A stretch of DNA of 64,000 bases from Babylonia areolata (Eukaryota > Mollusca > Gastropoda > Neogastropoda > Buccinidae), in contig NC_134876.1 of the NCBI RefSeq assembly GCF_041734735.1, positions 94,417,586 through 94,481,585 on the forward strand. The letters are read 5' to 3'. The position numbers and the translations under genes were made by a program. How positions within the stretch are numbered: position 1 is the first letter of the stretch; every line of letters starts with the position of its first letter. This document shows positions 1-10,338 of this stretch, one piece after another. The notes beneath the pieces are model-generated. The model did no database searches, was not told where the DNA came from, and saw nothing but the letters and a program-made list of their open reading frames with translations.

Positions 1-330
1 TGCTATCAGGTTATGATTTCCTATAAGTATTGCATGTTTGCATTTTAAACCTGAGTACTGTTATGCAGTTTTGTGTGTGTGGTATTGATAGTTTAGATGC
101 TGTTTGCAGTTTTTGCATGCACAAGTTTAGTGCAAATGAAATAGAAACATGATAGTTTGAATCAAATAATCAGATCAGTACATTGGTACAAGATGGAAGA
201 TACTAAGTAGACAGGAGAGAAAGAGAAAATCTTAATCTTGTTCATGAAAGCTACTTCAGATTGTGTGTGTGTCTGTGTGTGTGTGTGTGTGCCTCTCCAT
301 GAATGTGTGCGCCTCTACGTGTGTTTTCAG

Positions 331-517
331 TTATACAGCCAGACATGCACAGCTTTCCTTAACATCGTCAGCAAACAGTACCAGTGCTCCGCCCCAGGAG
401 AGACAGGGGGCCTGGAGAAGGTGCTGACCCACTGGGTGGAGTTAATGGAATACCGCCTGGTCTCCATGCAGTGGGAGATCCGAGACACCACTTTGGAGCT
501 GATTCGTAAAGTGCTTG
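331..517 (+). CDS. BRAT1: BRAT1 internal exon (first in window)
   Basis: The acceptor is ttttcag at 324-330 and the donor is GTATCG at 518. The exon reads from LYSQTCTAFL to ELIRKVL and leaves one base of a split codon, which the next exon completes as Asp of DPWFL. The apparent frame to the left runs into a (TG)n tract and is intron. Confidence 0.8.
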
Positions 518-3203
518 GTATCGCGTCAGGTTCGTTGTGCGTGTTCCTTCTGGTTCATGATTTGCTTCTGACAGCAGATCTCAGTTCACTGAGGGCAGTT
601 AATGGGGTGAAACTAATTGATAAATAAGTAAGCTATCACATCTGTCTTTGTGTCACCTTGGCTGCATGCCACTTGTTATCTAATTGCCAACTTTAACTCA
701 CTCAGTACGGCCAGTCCTCTCTTCTCCTCTACACAGACCCCTCGGATGTCCAGTGGGTGTCTCAGTGACCCAACCTTTAGCTTCTGTCGTCAGAATTGTG
801 GTATTCTTTGTCAACATTCACCTCTTCAGTGTAAGAGCCTTCCGCTGGTAATATTTTGATGGTGGTTATTGGGGTGAAACGCTGTTAATGTCGTCTCTTT
901 CGCCGTTTGTATGGAGAGAGTTAAAAAGTTTTGGTTAGACAGTGAAGTTTTTCAAACAGGGCATCAGCAACCATGAACAAGTCGTTATTGTGTGCCATAG
1001 CTGGTACTGACTTGTAGTTCAGTCTTCACAAATAAAACATTGCAGAACAGAAGTCAGTCTGGGATAGGGAGAGGGATTATGAATAAGGTCAGTCACAAAA
1101 GTTAAAAAAAAAAAAAAAAAAAAAAACCGACAAAAAACGTCTTGTCTGTGGTGGAGTTGAGTAACCATGTCAAAGTAGATTTAGGTTAGTTAATATTTCA
1201 ACTCTTTCATGGATGAAAAAGGGGTTGGGGGAGTTTCATCTGTAACAAAAGATTTCCATGTGTGTGTGTTTTTTTGTTGTTCTTTTTTTTTTTTTTAACT
1301 TACCCTTTTTTTTATTGTCATTTTCCATGTCTGCATATGTTTTTGGTTCTGCTTCTTTGGGAATGAATCTTTGAGCAACATTATCATAGTTTTTATTTTC
1401 TTCCATATCTGCATTCAAATTCCTATTTTCCCAGCTGTGGACATTGTCATTATTATTGTTATTCCCTTCCTTTTGTTTTTTTACAGATCCATGGTTCCTC
1501 AGTGCTCTGGCAGACCACCATCTTCTGCGCCATGTGTGGAACTGCACGAAGTATGGGGAGAGTTACCCTCGAGCCAGTGCCATCGCCCTGGCAACCAGTC
1601 TTACTGAGTCACCATTATGGGACGCCTTTCTTCAAGATGCTGACATCACTGAGGTAAAAAGAGAACTGATTTCCTGCAGAGTTTGTTCAGTTTTTTTTCA
1701 GTGATGGACTGTGCAAGAGATTAGTTTATATCTTTTCTTGTGTTTTTACAGATTCAGAAAACATAATCCTGTTTTTTTTTCTGACCACTGTTATTGCAAG
1801 TTTCAAGCACTGAAATTTTAAAAGCACTTTTTAACAGAATGTGCATATGAACAGATCTTTACAGTAATGTATGAATCTATGTTTTCTAGGTAAATGTCTC
1901 TCTTTCAGATATCTGATCTATGATGAAACTGTCTTACATAAAAGTTAAGCTATAAAAATATTTTGCTTTCCGGATAGAAGTTACTTTATACTGCCTTTCT
2001 ACAGCATTTTAAATACAAGTCGGGGGAACAGTCTTAGATTATGGAAACGCATGCAACTATATTATTGCCATTTTGGAATATGTCCATTGACCATAAATTA
2101 ATTCTTCATGTGTGAGTAAGTCAGGGAGGTGCCAGTCAGCTATATTTAGTTACGACAAAATGATAAAATATGCAAAAACACTTTTTCATGATGTGGAGAT
2201 ACCGATAAAGTGTACAGTTTACAAAATTTCTTTTTCCATTTGTGGCATTCATTGATAGGGAGGAACAGTGCAGGTTAATATGAAACTGATAAGGGGTTAA
2301 AAGAAACATGTACTGTCTGGAACAGTCAGTGTCATTGACATCCTTTTCCAGACCACCCTGGCAAACGAAATGATGGAAGTGGTGGCGAATGACTCTGAGG
2401 CTTTCCCACGTCGTGCTGCCGTCCTGCTGCTGACAGCTCTTCTTTCTCGGAGCACACTGCCATCTCTCACTCCATCCCCGTCCGACAGGACTCTGCTGAG
2501 AACCAAGATCTGTGCCGCCATGTTGGCTGCTATGAACGACTTTGACTGGGATGTGAAAGTGAAGGTGCTTGATTTCTGGGAAAAATTGGCAGCTCCTCTG
2601 TTGCCCTGCAGGGAAGGTGTGGAGGGTGGAAGTGGTGGTGGTGGGAACGTCAGGAATGCTGCCATGTCTGACAGAAAGCTCCACAGGAAGAGAACTTCAT
2701 CAAAGCAGAGCTGCAGTGTGAGCAGTAAGGATTATCACTGTGCTCTGGAGTCTCTGTTGCAAGAGGGCTTCGGACAGGCACTGATGACGGGGGCTGAAGA
2801 CTATGACCTAGCAGTGAAACAAAAAGCTCTCCACATGTTGGTTTCCCTGCAAGAGTGTATGGAATCTGAAGAGGATCTGCCAGTCAAGGCACCAAGACTG
2901 GACAGAGAATCTGACACCACAAATTCACACAGTGCCGAGGTGACAGGTGAAGAAGCTTCAAACACAGATTTGACAGCGCCGTGTGTGACAGTAAATCAGT
3001 TCTTACAGGCCTTGTCACAGCTGGATCCTGCCAGTACGCTACAGCAGCAGAGTCACGGTGCCAATGAGTATGATCGAAAACCAGCCTCTGTGCTGGAAGA
3101 TGTGATGGCAGCGGTGAAAGGGGCATCGTCTGTGCATGAAGTGACTTTCATGTCTGAAGATGAGTTTGACGATGCTGATGACATGTTTGTTGACTGTTAC
3201 TAG
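331..3203 (+). CDS. BRAT1: BRAT1, C-terminal part (last three exons)
   Basis: BRCA1-associated ATM activator 1 is a HEAT-repeat scaffold that binds the Integrator endonuclease INTS11 and is linked to DNA-damage signalling. I read three exons: 331-517, 1487-1653 and 2352-3203. Phases are 0/1, 1/0 and 0/stop, and each intron has GT-AG ends. They give about 401 residues, roughly the C-terminal half of a family that is about 820 residues in human. Helical HEAT-like segments include HWVELMEYRLVSMQWEIRD, DPWFLSALADHHLLRHVW and NDFDWDVKVKVLDFWEKL. The last exon adds a Gly-rich loop, a basic stretch and an acidic tail ending in MFVDCY. That tail fits the known family feature of an extreme C-terminus ending Cys-Tyr that enters the INTS11 active site. 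Earlier exons lie left of the window. Identity rests on remembered family sequence, not a search. Confidence 0.82.
1487..1653 (+). CDS. BRAT1: BRAT1 internal exon
   Basis: The acceptor is ttacag at 1481-1486 after a T-rich tract, and the donor is GTAAAAAG at 1654. It encodes the HEAT-like helices DPWFLSALADHHLLRHVW and SLTESPLWDAFLQDADITE. It ends in phase 0 and joins directly to TTLANEMMEVV of the last exon. Confidence 0.8.
2352..3203 (+). CDS. BRAT1: BRAT1 terminal exon with stop
   Basis: The acceptor is ttccag ending at 2351. The exon is 852 nt and codes 283 residues before the TAG at 3201-3203. It starts TTLANEMMEVVAND, which precedes the first in-frame ATG at 2370, so the exon does not begin at a Met. 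It ends in the acidic segment EDEFDDADDMFVDCY. No clear AATAAA signal is seen in the first few hundred bases after the stop. Confidence 0.82.
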   Translation, partial: TTLANEMMEVVANDSEAFPRRAAVLLLTALLSRSTLPSLTPSPSDRTLLRTKICAAMLAAMNDFDWDVKVKVLDFWEKLAAPLLPCREGVEGGSGGGGNVRNAAMSDRKLHRKRTSSKQSCSVSSKDYHCALESLLQEGFGQALMTGAEDYDLAVKQKALHMLVSLQECMESEEDLPVKAPRLDRESDTTNSHSAEVTGEEASNTDLTAPCVTVNQFLQALSQLDPASTLQQQSHGANEYDRKPASVLEDVMAAVKGASSVHEVTFMSEDEFDDADDMFVDCY

Positions 3204-4849
3204 CATAAAGGTTTTTGAGAATGTGTACCTTTTCAAACTTAGGGAGGTAAAAACATCAACCACATAAATCTAAGAGGGGAAAAGAACCTTGTAAAATCAT
3301 AACAGACTTAAGTTTTGATTGACAGCAAGGTAAGGGAGATAAACTGGTTTCTTTACACTATCAGCTGCAAATTGCATGCAAAGAGCAGTTTATGAATTTT
3401 TACTGTAGAAAAGAACAATAATATTTTCAACTTTGAACGAAGTTGAACTAAGTTGAAGTGCCTATTCCATGAAGGATCATTTCGTGCTGTTTCAGCTTTC
3501 ACAGTTCCACCATGCAGAACAAATGCTTTCAGTTTTTCTTTTTTTTTCTTTTTTTTTTCAAAGCTGAACCTGAACCAGTGAACATGAAATATTTCTGCAC
3601 AAATTATCCTTGTAAAACAGCATTTATCTCTGTGTTTGATGTAATGATGAAAAAAAAAAATCATGCTGAGAAATTTAGTTCATGTAACATTTCACTTTAT
3701 TTATAAAGTTATGTACAATAATATCTTCAGGTCATGAAAGCAGCACATTTCTGATCACAGCAGAGAAAGGGATAATAGTGGGGATGCAACTTAGATTATT
3801 TTATAATAGATATATATGCCACATCCATACATTTCTTTTCCTAAAAGCTGAGTTTCCATATGCTTTGTCATCCTCTATATTACTGTGGTACCATGACTGT
3901 CCATTCACTTCTTTCCGCCTGCTATTGAGCGATACCACTGACTTGACCTTTGCCTCACCCGTGACTGAATTCCAGACACACCATGAGCGACAGGCTGGCA
4001 CAGTAACAATGCTTCTTAGTTACTACGATCTACTGCCAGTAGGATGCCGATTTTGTTGCTGTTCGAATTCAGTGCTGTTCTCAATTACATATTTCTTATG
4101 GAGTTCTCATTATGTGATGCATGAAGGTGTACGTGTGCACTGTGAGTGAGAAGTTATTGTTTGGGAAAGGGGCCCCGTTGTTGTGTATAGTGTGTTCTTT
4201 GTGATATGATAGAAGATAAATGAGAATGTGAGAAGATAAATATTTAACATGATGGAACCATCAGTTGAACACACGTTCACGCTGCACTGTGAGAGATCGA
4301 ACTCTTTGTGTAGGATATGTGGGGAACATGTGGAAAGACAGCACAAAGATAAAAAATGTAATATAAGAATGTGTGAGAAATATGCTTTGGAACTGTCTGT
4401 GCATCATGGCATTGACATGTGACATCAAATGACAACTCCCAGTTGCTTTCTGCGTCAAGTGTTATCCGAGACTTAATGCACTGAAACAAGCCGAGAGTGT
4501 TGTTTCTGATTCCACAACAATGAACACTTGTGCACAGACTGACATACATAAAACACAGAAATTGTAGTCCAATTTCGATGGCACTCTCTAAGTCGATCAG
4601 TGTCCATTATGTCATTATTTAGATAAAAAGAGCCATAGCCACCCAAAAAACCAAATTTTCATCCCCTCAAATGGAAAAGAGACAATGACGAAGACCTAGC
4701 AACAGACTGTGACAGGGACTTGGACAGCAGTGTGACAGAACCATCCACTGTATCAGCCACCAAGTAGTTCCCCAGAAGAAAGTGACATTAAAGCAACTTT
4801 ATTATTTATTTTTATTATTATTTATTAAAAAAAAAAAAAAAAAAATCTC
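3204..4849. other. BRAT1 3' flank, no gene seen
   Basis: This AT-rich stretch probably holds the BRAT1 3' UTR and then intergenic DNA. Open frames here are short, with skewed composition and no family resemblance. Short poly(A)/poly(T) runs lie near 3538-3560 and 3650, and an A-run at about 4827-4846 leads into a SINE fragment. Confidence 0.5.
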
Positions 4850-4985
4850 AAGGTCCGACTAAGTGTGTTGGGTTACGCTGCTGGTCAGGCATCTGCTTGG
4901 CAGATGTGGTGTAGCATATATGGATTCGACCAAACGCATTGACGCCTCCTTGAGCTACTGATACTGATACTGATTGCTGAACATC
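4850..4985 (+). mobile_element. SINE fragment (family B), 3' part
   Basis: It matches the reverse complement of the start of the SINE copies at 14521 and 16245, with GTCAGGCATCTGCTTGGCAG and the terminal CCTTGAGCTACTGATACTGA. Only the tail end of the SINE is present, in plus orientation. Confidence 0.7.
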
Positions 4986-6613
4986 ATTGTGTTCCATTTA
5001 TTGAAAAGTATGGTTTGGGGTTGGCGGTTCACGGAGAGCAGGGCTGTGAAGAGGTGCACTCTGTGGTGAACAGACTGATCAGAAGAGCGTGGGGGATGAG
5101 AGACGAAACAGAAAAACTCAAACTTAAAATGAAAGAACAATTAGCAATGGAGTCTCCAGAACTTCAAGACTTCCAAGACAAAGAAACAAAGATTTTGCCA
5201 TGCCAATCCAACTCGCCTTCTCCTCACCATCTTCTTTCACCCATTGTATTGTGCCATAAACTGTGTGGAATACCAGTGATTCTAACAATTGTTCTACTGT
5301 TGTTGTTTTTTTTTTTAAAGCTTCATTCATTTTATCCTTCACATGCTCCCCATATTCATCAGTGATGTGTTCCTGTGCACTGCTGTATTCATTCTGCATG
5401 AATCCATTGTACAGACAGCAGCAACAGAATACCACTGCACCGATAATTGTCTCCATAGCAAAAGTAGGGTAAGATTAATATAATGTTTAATTTATCACAT
5501 CGTGCTGTGTATGCATGTGCAAAATCTTGGTTTTGAGGCGAACAAAAATATTTTGTGTCTGTAGCATTAATTTCAAAAAGCATGTTTTTTAACATGAAGG
5601 TGTGAAGTCCAGCCTATGAATATATTGCTTCTCTCCCTTTAAACCCAAAGTGTGCTTGCATGTAAATCCTGTAGCTATTGTGTTGGGTATTGAAAGGTTA
5701 ATTTACTGGCTTTCTTGCGCATAACAACACTACAGAATATGCCTTTCTAAAACTAATTGGTGCACTGTTTTATATCATCATTCTGTATTGTACAGTCAAC
5801 TGTGCTGCCCAGCAGCCGTGTTTGTATCATGGTTGGCGCACAGTGAAAGGCTTATGTTAAGCACAGTCAAGTAAAGGGAATAGCATGGCCTTCACTCATA
5901 TGCCTTACAGAGCTCAGTGGTTTGCCTGTCGGCACTGTGAATGAGGTCACTGAAAGTACATATGGTTGCTTTGCCCCATCCCTTACAACTGAAAGTGTGT
6001 TGTGAACAGCTGTGGAACAAGAGTTTTTCTTGTAATTTTATTATATTTCTCTAAATATTCTGGTTCATAAAAGTGAATTGAAAATGCTTTAGTACAAACT
6101 AATGGTTATCAGCTTTTGACCTTGCTCAGTTGCTGATATATATGTCCAGTGCCATTTGATGTAAACACTGACTGACTGGGTCAGTCCATATCCTACCATT
6201 TCTGTTTTATGCCATGCATTTTGAGTACATTTTTGTTGTTTTTTTTTTCTAAGTCACCCCATACTCTGTTAAGGCTGATGAATCAACGGCCAGATTATGA
6301 TTTCTTTGCAAATGCTTTATTTTCATTATTTTTTATAACTCTGGTGCAGTAGTTAGTGGTACTGAATACTAATCAATGGATGAAAAACACACCAGACTCA
6401 AAACCTGATGGTGTCTCTGCTGAAACTCTGTTTTCTTGCAGTTAACCTGCATCCTGTGTCCAACCAAATCTGTCCCCTTGCTATCAAAGGGTTCTTGTGC
6501 TTGCGCCTGTTCGTGGATCAGTGACAATCTACAAGCATAAATCACTTTTTTTTTTTTTTTTTTAAGAATGGCTCTCATCAGCCTCCCTAATTATCCTCAC
6601 TCCCTTTTCTCCC
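4986..6613. other. intergenic, no gene seen
   Basis: I found no convincing coding region, RNA gene or full repeat here. It has AT-rich tracts and a poly(T) run near 6546-6564. The open frames on both strands lack family motifs and plausible splice partners. Confidence 0.5.
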
Positions 6614-6639
6614 TTATGTCTTGAGATCACTAATCACTC

Positions 6640-7182
6640 CATCATCCATGCCTACCCCCCCCCTTCTTTCCCATATATAATGTCCCATTTCCCTGTCTAT
6701 CCCCCAAACCTTCCACTTTCCTACTAACCTGCCTATCCCCACAATTCCTCCATTCCCTATGCCCCATTTCCCTGTCTGACCCCCAATCTCTCCATCCCCT
6801 ATGTCCCATTTCCCTGTCTGAACCCCAATCTCTCCATCCCTTATGTCCCATTTCCCTGTCTTAAGCCCCAATCTCTCCATCCCTTATGTCCCATATCCCT
6901 GTCTGACCCCCAATCTCTCCATCCCTTATGTCCCATTTCCCTGTCTGAAGCCCCAATCTCTCCATCCCTTATGTCCCATATCCCTGTCTGACCCCCAATC
7001 TCTCCATCCCTTATGTCCCATTTCCCTGTCTGAAGCCCCAATCTCTCCATCCCTTATGTCCCATTTCCCTGTCTGAAGCCCCAATCTCTCCATCCCTTAT
7101 GTCCCATTTCCCTGTCTGAAGCCCCAATCTCTCCATCCCCTATGTCCCATTTTCTTGACTCCCAATCTCTCCATCCCCTATG
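6640..7182. repeat. 42-bp minisatellite, left part
   Basis: This is a tandem array of a pyrimidine-rich unit of about 42 bp containing CCCTATGTCCCATTTCCCTG and CCCCAATCTCTCCATC. The left edge is degenerate, and units become regular from about 6760. Because 42 is a multiple of three, all frames stay open and give a spurious repeating peptide (GDGEIGGQTGKWDI). The same array resumes at 10339 after a LINE insertion. Confidence 0.9.
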
Positions 7183-7721
7183 CTGTCAGCTGAGGAAAGA
7201 GCGTTTACACAACCAGTCCGTGCATTTAGATCTCCTATTATCATCAGATCAGAATCTTTTGCCTGCTCGTGCAGATCTACAATGCACTGTTCCAGAACTT
7301 CTATGCCATATCCATGTTCTGCAGTATTCCAGTATTTACTGTCATACGGGTGGATGTATAGACAAATCAGGAAAACATTTTTTTCCAACTTAAGTAACAG
7401 TTTGTTTATTTCCAAAATCACCAAGTGTTCATATTTTACTTTGATTCTTTTCACTAACTTTGAAAATACCTTGCGTACAAACACAATAACCCCACCAGAG
7501 TTTCTGGCATTAGATGATAATTTAACTGCCTTAGCTACATATGTATCATAGTCCTTAAATGCATGGTAGTCGTATTTGTCTGAATTAACAAATGTTTCGT
7601 TCAGTGCGAAAATGTCATAGCACAAAAGTGATTTTATCACATCTTTAATGTCAAGTTTCTGCAACCAACCATTGCAATTCCACGTACATATTTTTATTTC
7701 ATAAGGACCTTGGCCACACCC
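7183..7721 (-). pseudogene. LINE ORF2, N-terminal APE endonuclease fragment
   Basis: This is the N-terminus of an apurinic-like endonuclease domain, which nicks target DNA to prime reverse transcription. Motifs in order are EIKICTWNCNGW (first strand with the catalytic Asn), ALNETF (family LQE/LNET Glu), GGVIVFVRK and MIIGDLNARTG (family GDFN). It is cut off at the minisatellite boundary before the rest of the domain and the reverse transcriptase. It sits in the same frame as the ORF1 tail, separated by one TAG, and has no ATG before the first endonuclease motif. Confidence 0.75.
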
Positions 7722-8476
7722 CTATTTAGGAAGACTTACATTTCTCCCTCTCCCCCCTGGATGTTGTCCACCACCTCTACCCCCCCTCTGCTGCTGACTT
7801 CGATCCCCGTTCGCTGGCCTGACCCATTGTTGCAGTGTGTGTATCTGTGTTCTCTTTTCTCGCGACCCCCCAGCCACTGACTCCGCGCGAGCCCTGTTCC
7901 GTGTGTTAACAGGGCTTCTTGTGTCTGACACATTGGCAGTGCTACGACCTTGCTGTGACTTGTTGCATTTATCTTGCAACGAATCCATGACGTCACGACC
8001 ACAGTTCGGTTTCGTACCTTTCATATCTGGGTACTCCGATGTCAGGAGTAAGAATCGCTGAGCTACTGGGCTGTGTTCGCCTTCATCACTGCGACGACCC
8101 TGAAGTGGAGGAAAGTTCGCCTGATTACAGACAAACGCTTCGTTCGTCAGGTCCGTACTTTGGTCCTCGGCTGTACCCCGTTTCTCTGCTGTCCCCCGGT
8201 CCTCAGTTCTCCTCCGGTCCTGGTCCTCCGCTGCCCTCCGGTCCTCTGCTGCCCTCCGGTCCTCCGCTGCCCTCCGGTCCTCAGCTGCCCCTGCCCTCCG
8301 GTCCTCCGCTGCCCTCCGGTCCTTCGTTGCCCTCCTGTCCTCAGTTACCCGCATCTTGGTGTTCTTTCTTCCCCTTTCCTTGTCGTCGCCATGGTCTCCA
8401 ACGTCTGCATGACTAAACTGAAATCTCCTCAGTTCCTTCACTTTCTTTTTTTCAAGGTCATATGTGAAGACCCCTT
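7722..8476 (-). CDS. LINE ORF1 C-terminal extension with AEDRR repeats
   Basis: This continues ORF1 after the frameshift, from VFTYDLEKKKVKELRRF. It has a tandem run of AAEDRR units (about 8200-8340, a 15-bp DNA repeat), then a Gln/Arg/Gly-rich tail with GGRGGGQHPGGRGRN that could bind nucleic acid. It ends at SLPK and a TAG. The frame then stays open past the TAG into the ORF2 endonuclease. No domain family is recognised in the tail. Confidence 0.6.
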
Positions 8477-9567
8477 CTGTCGTTTATCAGTTTATCAAAT
8501 CTGAACTTTGGTTTCTGACCAGTATTGTACAAGTCCTTTGCTACATTTCTGAGTCCTTGTCGTTTCTGTCGCACGGTTTCGGAAAAATCCTCCCGAACAT
8601 ATACATTGTTGAATCGGTCTGATGAGCTCAGATTGCAAGCATTCTTCAAAATCAGTGTCTTTTGTTTACAAGACAGCAATTTCACAATGATAGCAGTGTC
8701 TTTTTGAGTTCTGTGTGCTCTTTCTATCATAATGTCTTCTGTGATCCCCATTCCATCTCGAATCACTGCCTTCACCTGTCTCTCACAGTCATCCCAGTTC
8801 TCTTTCTCCTGTTGTTTCTCCATTCCAAAGAATAACAGATTGTTTCGTCTGCTGTGGTTTTCAAGGGAGTCACATTTCTGGCTGATCGATTTCAACTCAT
8901 CATGTAAAAATTCGTTCTCTTCTTGCAAATTGTCACAGAGTGATCTCAGATTCCCGATTTCCTCTTGAAGCAGCTGGCACTTTTCATTAATCTTGTTGAT
9001 CTGTGCAGTCACCGAAGTCTTCACGTCAGTCATGGATCTCTGTAACTGTTCTGCCTGCTTGTCTTGCTTCTCTTCTATTCTTTGAATGCAGACTTGTATG
9101 TCCTGTATTCCCTTTAGGAAATCCTGTAGCCCTAGAGCTGTTTGCTGTTCACCAAACTGCCCTACTAAGTCGGTTCCTTCCTTGACTCCAGTGCCTCCAA
9201 CGTCAGTCAGGGAAGTATCCACTCCACATCGTTCTTTTTCAGGTGAGTTTGGACCAGGGTTGGACTCAATGTCCCCACAGGCCAACAGGTAGCATGCCAT
9301 GAAAATAACAGCAACAGCAGTCAACACACCAAAATACGACTGTTTGTACTCAACTGTAGTTGATCGCTGAAAAACAGCAACCTGGGTGGCGAAAAACTCA
9401 CAGTCCGTCTTCACGTACACAAAGTGTCTTTCCACGGTACCACATCCTCGAACGAGGAACAACACACCCACTGGCCGAATAATATTGGATTTATGGAATA
9501 AAATGTTTATCAGGGTGATAACAAACTTGCCTGTCACCTGCCGGTGCTGCAACGCACTCGCTGGCAT
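8458..9567 (-). CDS. LINE ORF1 with 2A signature, coiled coil and RRM
   Basis: This is the ORF1 protein of the inverted LINE, an RNA-binding chaperone by analogy with L1 ORF1p. The first ATG in frame is at 9567, and the frame is open a few codons further up. In order it shows about 100 N-terminal residues with a hydrophobic stretch (FGVLTAVAVIFMACYLLAC), then the exact 2A motif GDIESNPGP. A coiled coil with many Q/E/L heptads (KINEKCQLLQEEIGNL) follows, then SRRNNLLFFGM, which opens an RRM-like region with ERAHR, and a C-terminal NVYVREDFSETVRQKR. A frameshift near 8475 ends this frame at GLHI; the family-like continuation VFTYDLEKKKVKELRRF lies in another frame and leads into the next entry. 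Confidence 0.75.
   Translation of the reverse strand: MPASALQHRQVTGKFVITLINILFHKSNIIRPVGVLFLVRGCGTVERHFVYVKTDCEFFATQVAVFQRSTTVEYKQSYFGVLTAVAVIFMACYLLACGDIESNPGPNSPEKERCGVDTSLTDVGGTGVKEGTDLVGQFGEQQTALGLQDFLKGIQDIQVCIQRIEEKQDKQAEQLQRSMTDVKTSVTAQINKINEKCQLLQEEIGNLRSLCDNLQEENEFLHDELKSISQKCDSLENHSRRNNLLFFGMEKQQEKENWDDCERQVKAVIRDGMGITEDIMIERAHRTQKDTAIIVKLLSCKQKTLILKNACNLSSSDRFNNVYVREDFSETVRQKRQGLRNVAKDLYNTGQKPKFRFDKLINDRRGLHI
9250..9276 (-). other. 2A ribosome-skipping motif in LINE ORF1
   Basis: These codons spell GDIESNPGP, an exact match to the D(V/I)ExNPGP consensus. In known 2A sequences the ribosome fails to form the Gly-Pro bond, releasing the upstream peptide and continuing from Pro. Here it would separate a roughly 105-residue leader with a hydrophobic end from the coiled-coil/RRM protein. 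Confidence 0.75.
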
Positions 9568-9675
9568 GATACTGGTCTCACACAATTACCTAGAATGTCC
9601 TGGAAATCATTGAAAATTAGAAAATTTCACCATCAAACTGTAAGCACGTCGCCATGTTCCATCGGCGCGACCTGG

Positions 9676-10338
9676 GTTTGGATATGTCTGGTTGCAACAA
9701 GGCGTTGGTTGTGAGCAAACATTTTTGTCATTAGTTAAGCAAAGAATGAAAGATATATTTATGCAGGAGTGGGACGAGTCAGTAATGTCTAAAGATATAT
9801 ATCATAACTACAGACTGTTTAAAACTGGTTTTCAGTGTGAGCAATATTTTGAATATGTGGATAAAAAGTGTTTTAGGGACTGTTTAGTAAAATTACGGCT
9901 TGGTTTGCTCCCAATAAATGGATCATTTTTTAGAAGAACATTCAAATGTAATTCAAATTACGCATGTAAACGTTGTAATGTAATCGAAGATGAAAACCAT
10001 TTTATAAACAATTGTGTCCTTTACAATGACCTGCGGCAAAAACATCTGAACTCTGAAGGTCAATCGTATGTTCACTTGATGAAGAATGGTTCTGTTTACA
10101 GTATTCGTAAACTATGCGTTTATATATTTAATGCCCTGAAGATATGACAGGAATTCTGTGACAACAATGATGAAAGTTAGAATTAATTTACAATGCACGA
10201 GAAGCACTTTTGTTCTACAGGTTAAGTTAGTACGTATTTTACATTTTGTTGTGGTTGAGTGATCACCATATTGTGTACTTTTGACCTCTTTCTAGGGGCC
10301 GGAGGCCTGGAGATTAAAGTTTTGTTCTTGTTCTTGTT
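9676..10338 (+). pseudogene. LINE ORF2 C-terminus and 3' UTR
   Basis: The plus-strand segment reads YVWLQQGVGCEQTFLSLVKQ and continues to the stop at about 10145. A cysteine-rich finger, CKRCNVIEDENHFINNCVLY, resembles the C-terminal knuckle of many LINE ORF2 proteins. The 3' UTR ends in ATTAAAGTTTTGTTCTTG repeats. The reading frame is intact over about 150 codons, which suggests the insertion is not very old. Confidence 0.7.

Larger units (their letters stand above)
7183..10338. mobile_element. 5'-inverted (twin-primed) LINE inside minisatellite
   Basis: The left segment, 7183 to about 9675, is the 5' half of an APE-type LINE read on the minus strand: 5' UTR, ORF1 and the start of the ORF2 endonuclease. 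The right segment, about 9676-10338, is the 3' end of a LINE on the plus strand: the C-terminus after the reverse transcriptase, a 3' UTR and the tail TTCTTGTTCTTG. The two 5' ends meet at about 9675, the geometry expected from twin priming. The 12-mer CCATCCCCTATG at 7171-7182 and 10339-10350 is a candidate target duplication, although the target is itself repetitive. The reverse transcriptase core is missing. The clade is probably in the CR1/L2/Jockey group, which is uncertain. Confidence 0.75.

Noticed and set aside
1236-1704. Additional BRAT1 exon or antisense gene around 1236-1547
   Set aside because: The charged frame is the reverse of T-rich intron sequence, and exon phases already join 517 to 1487.
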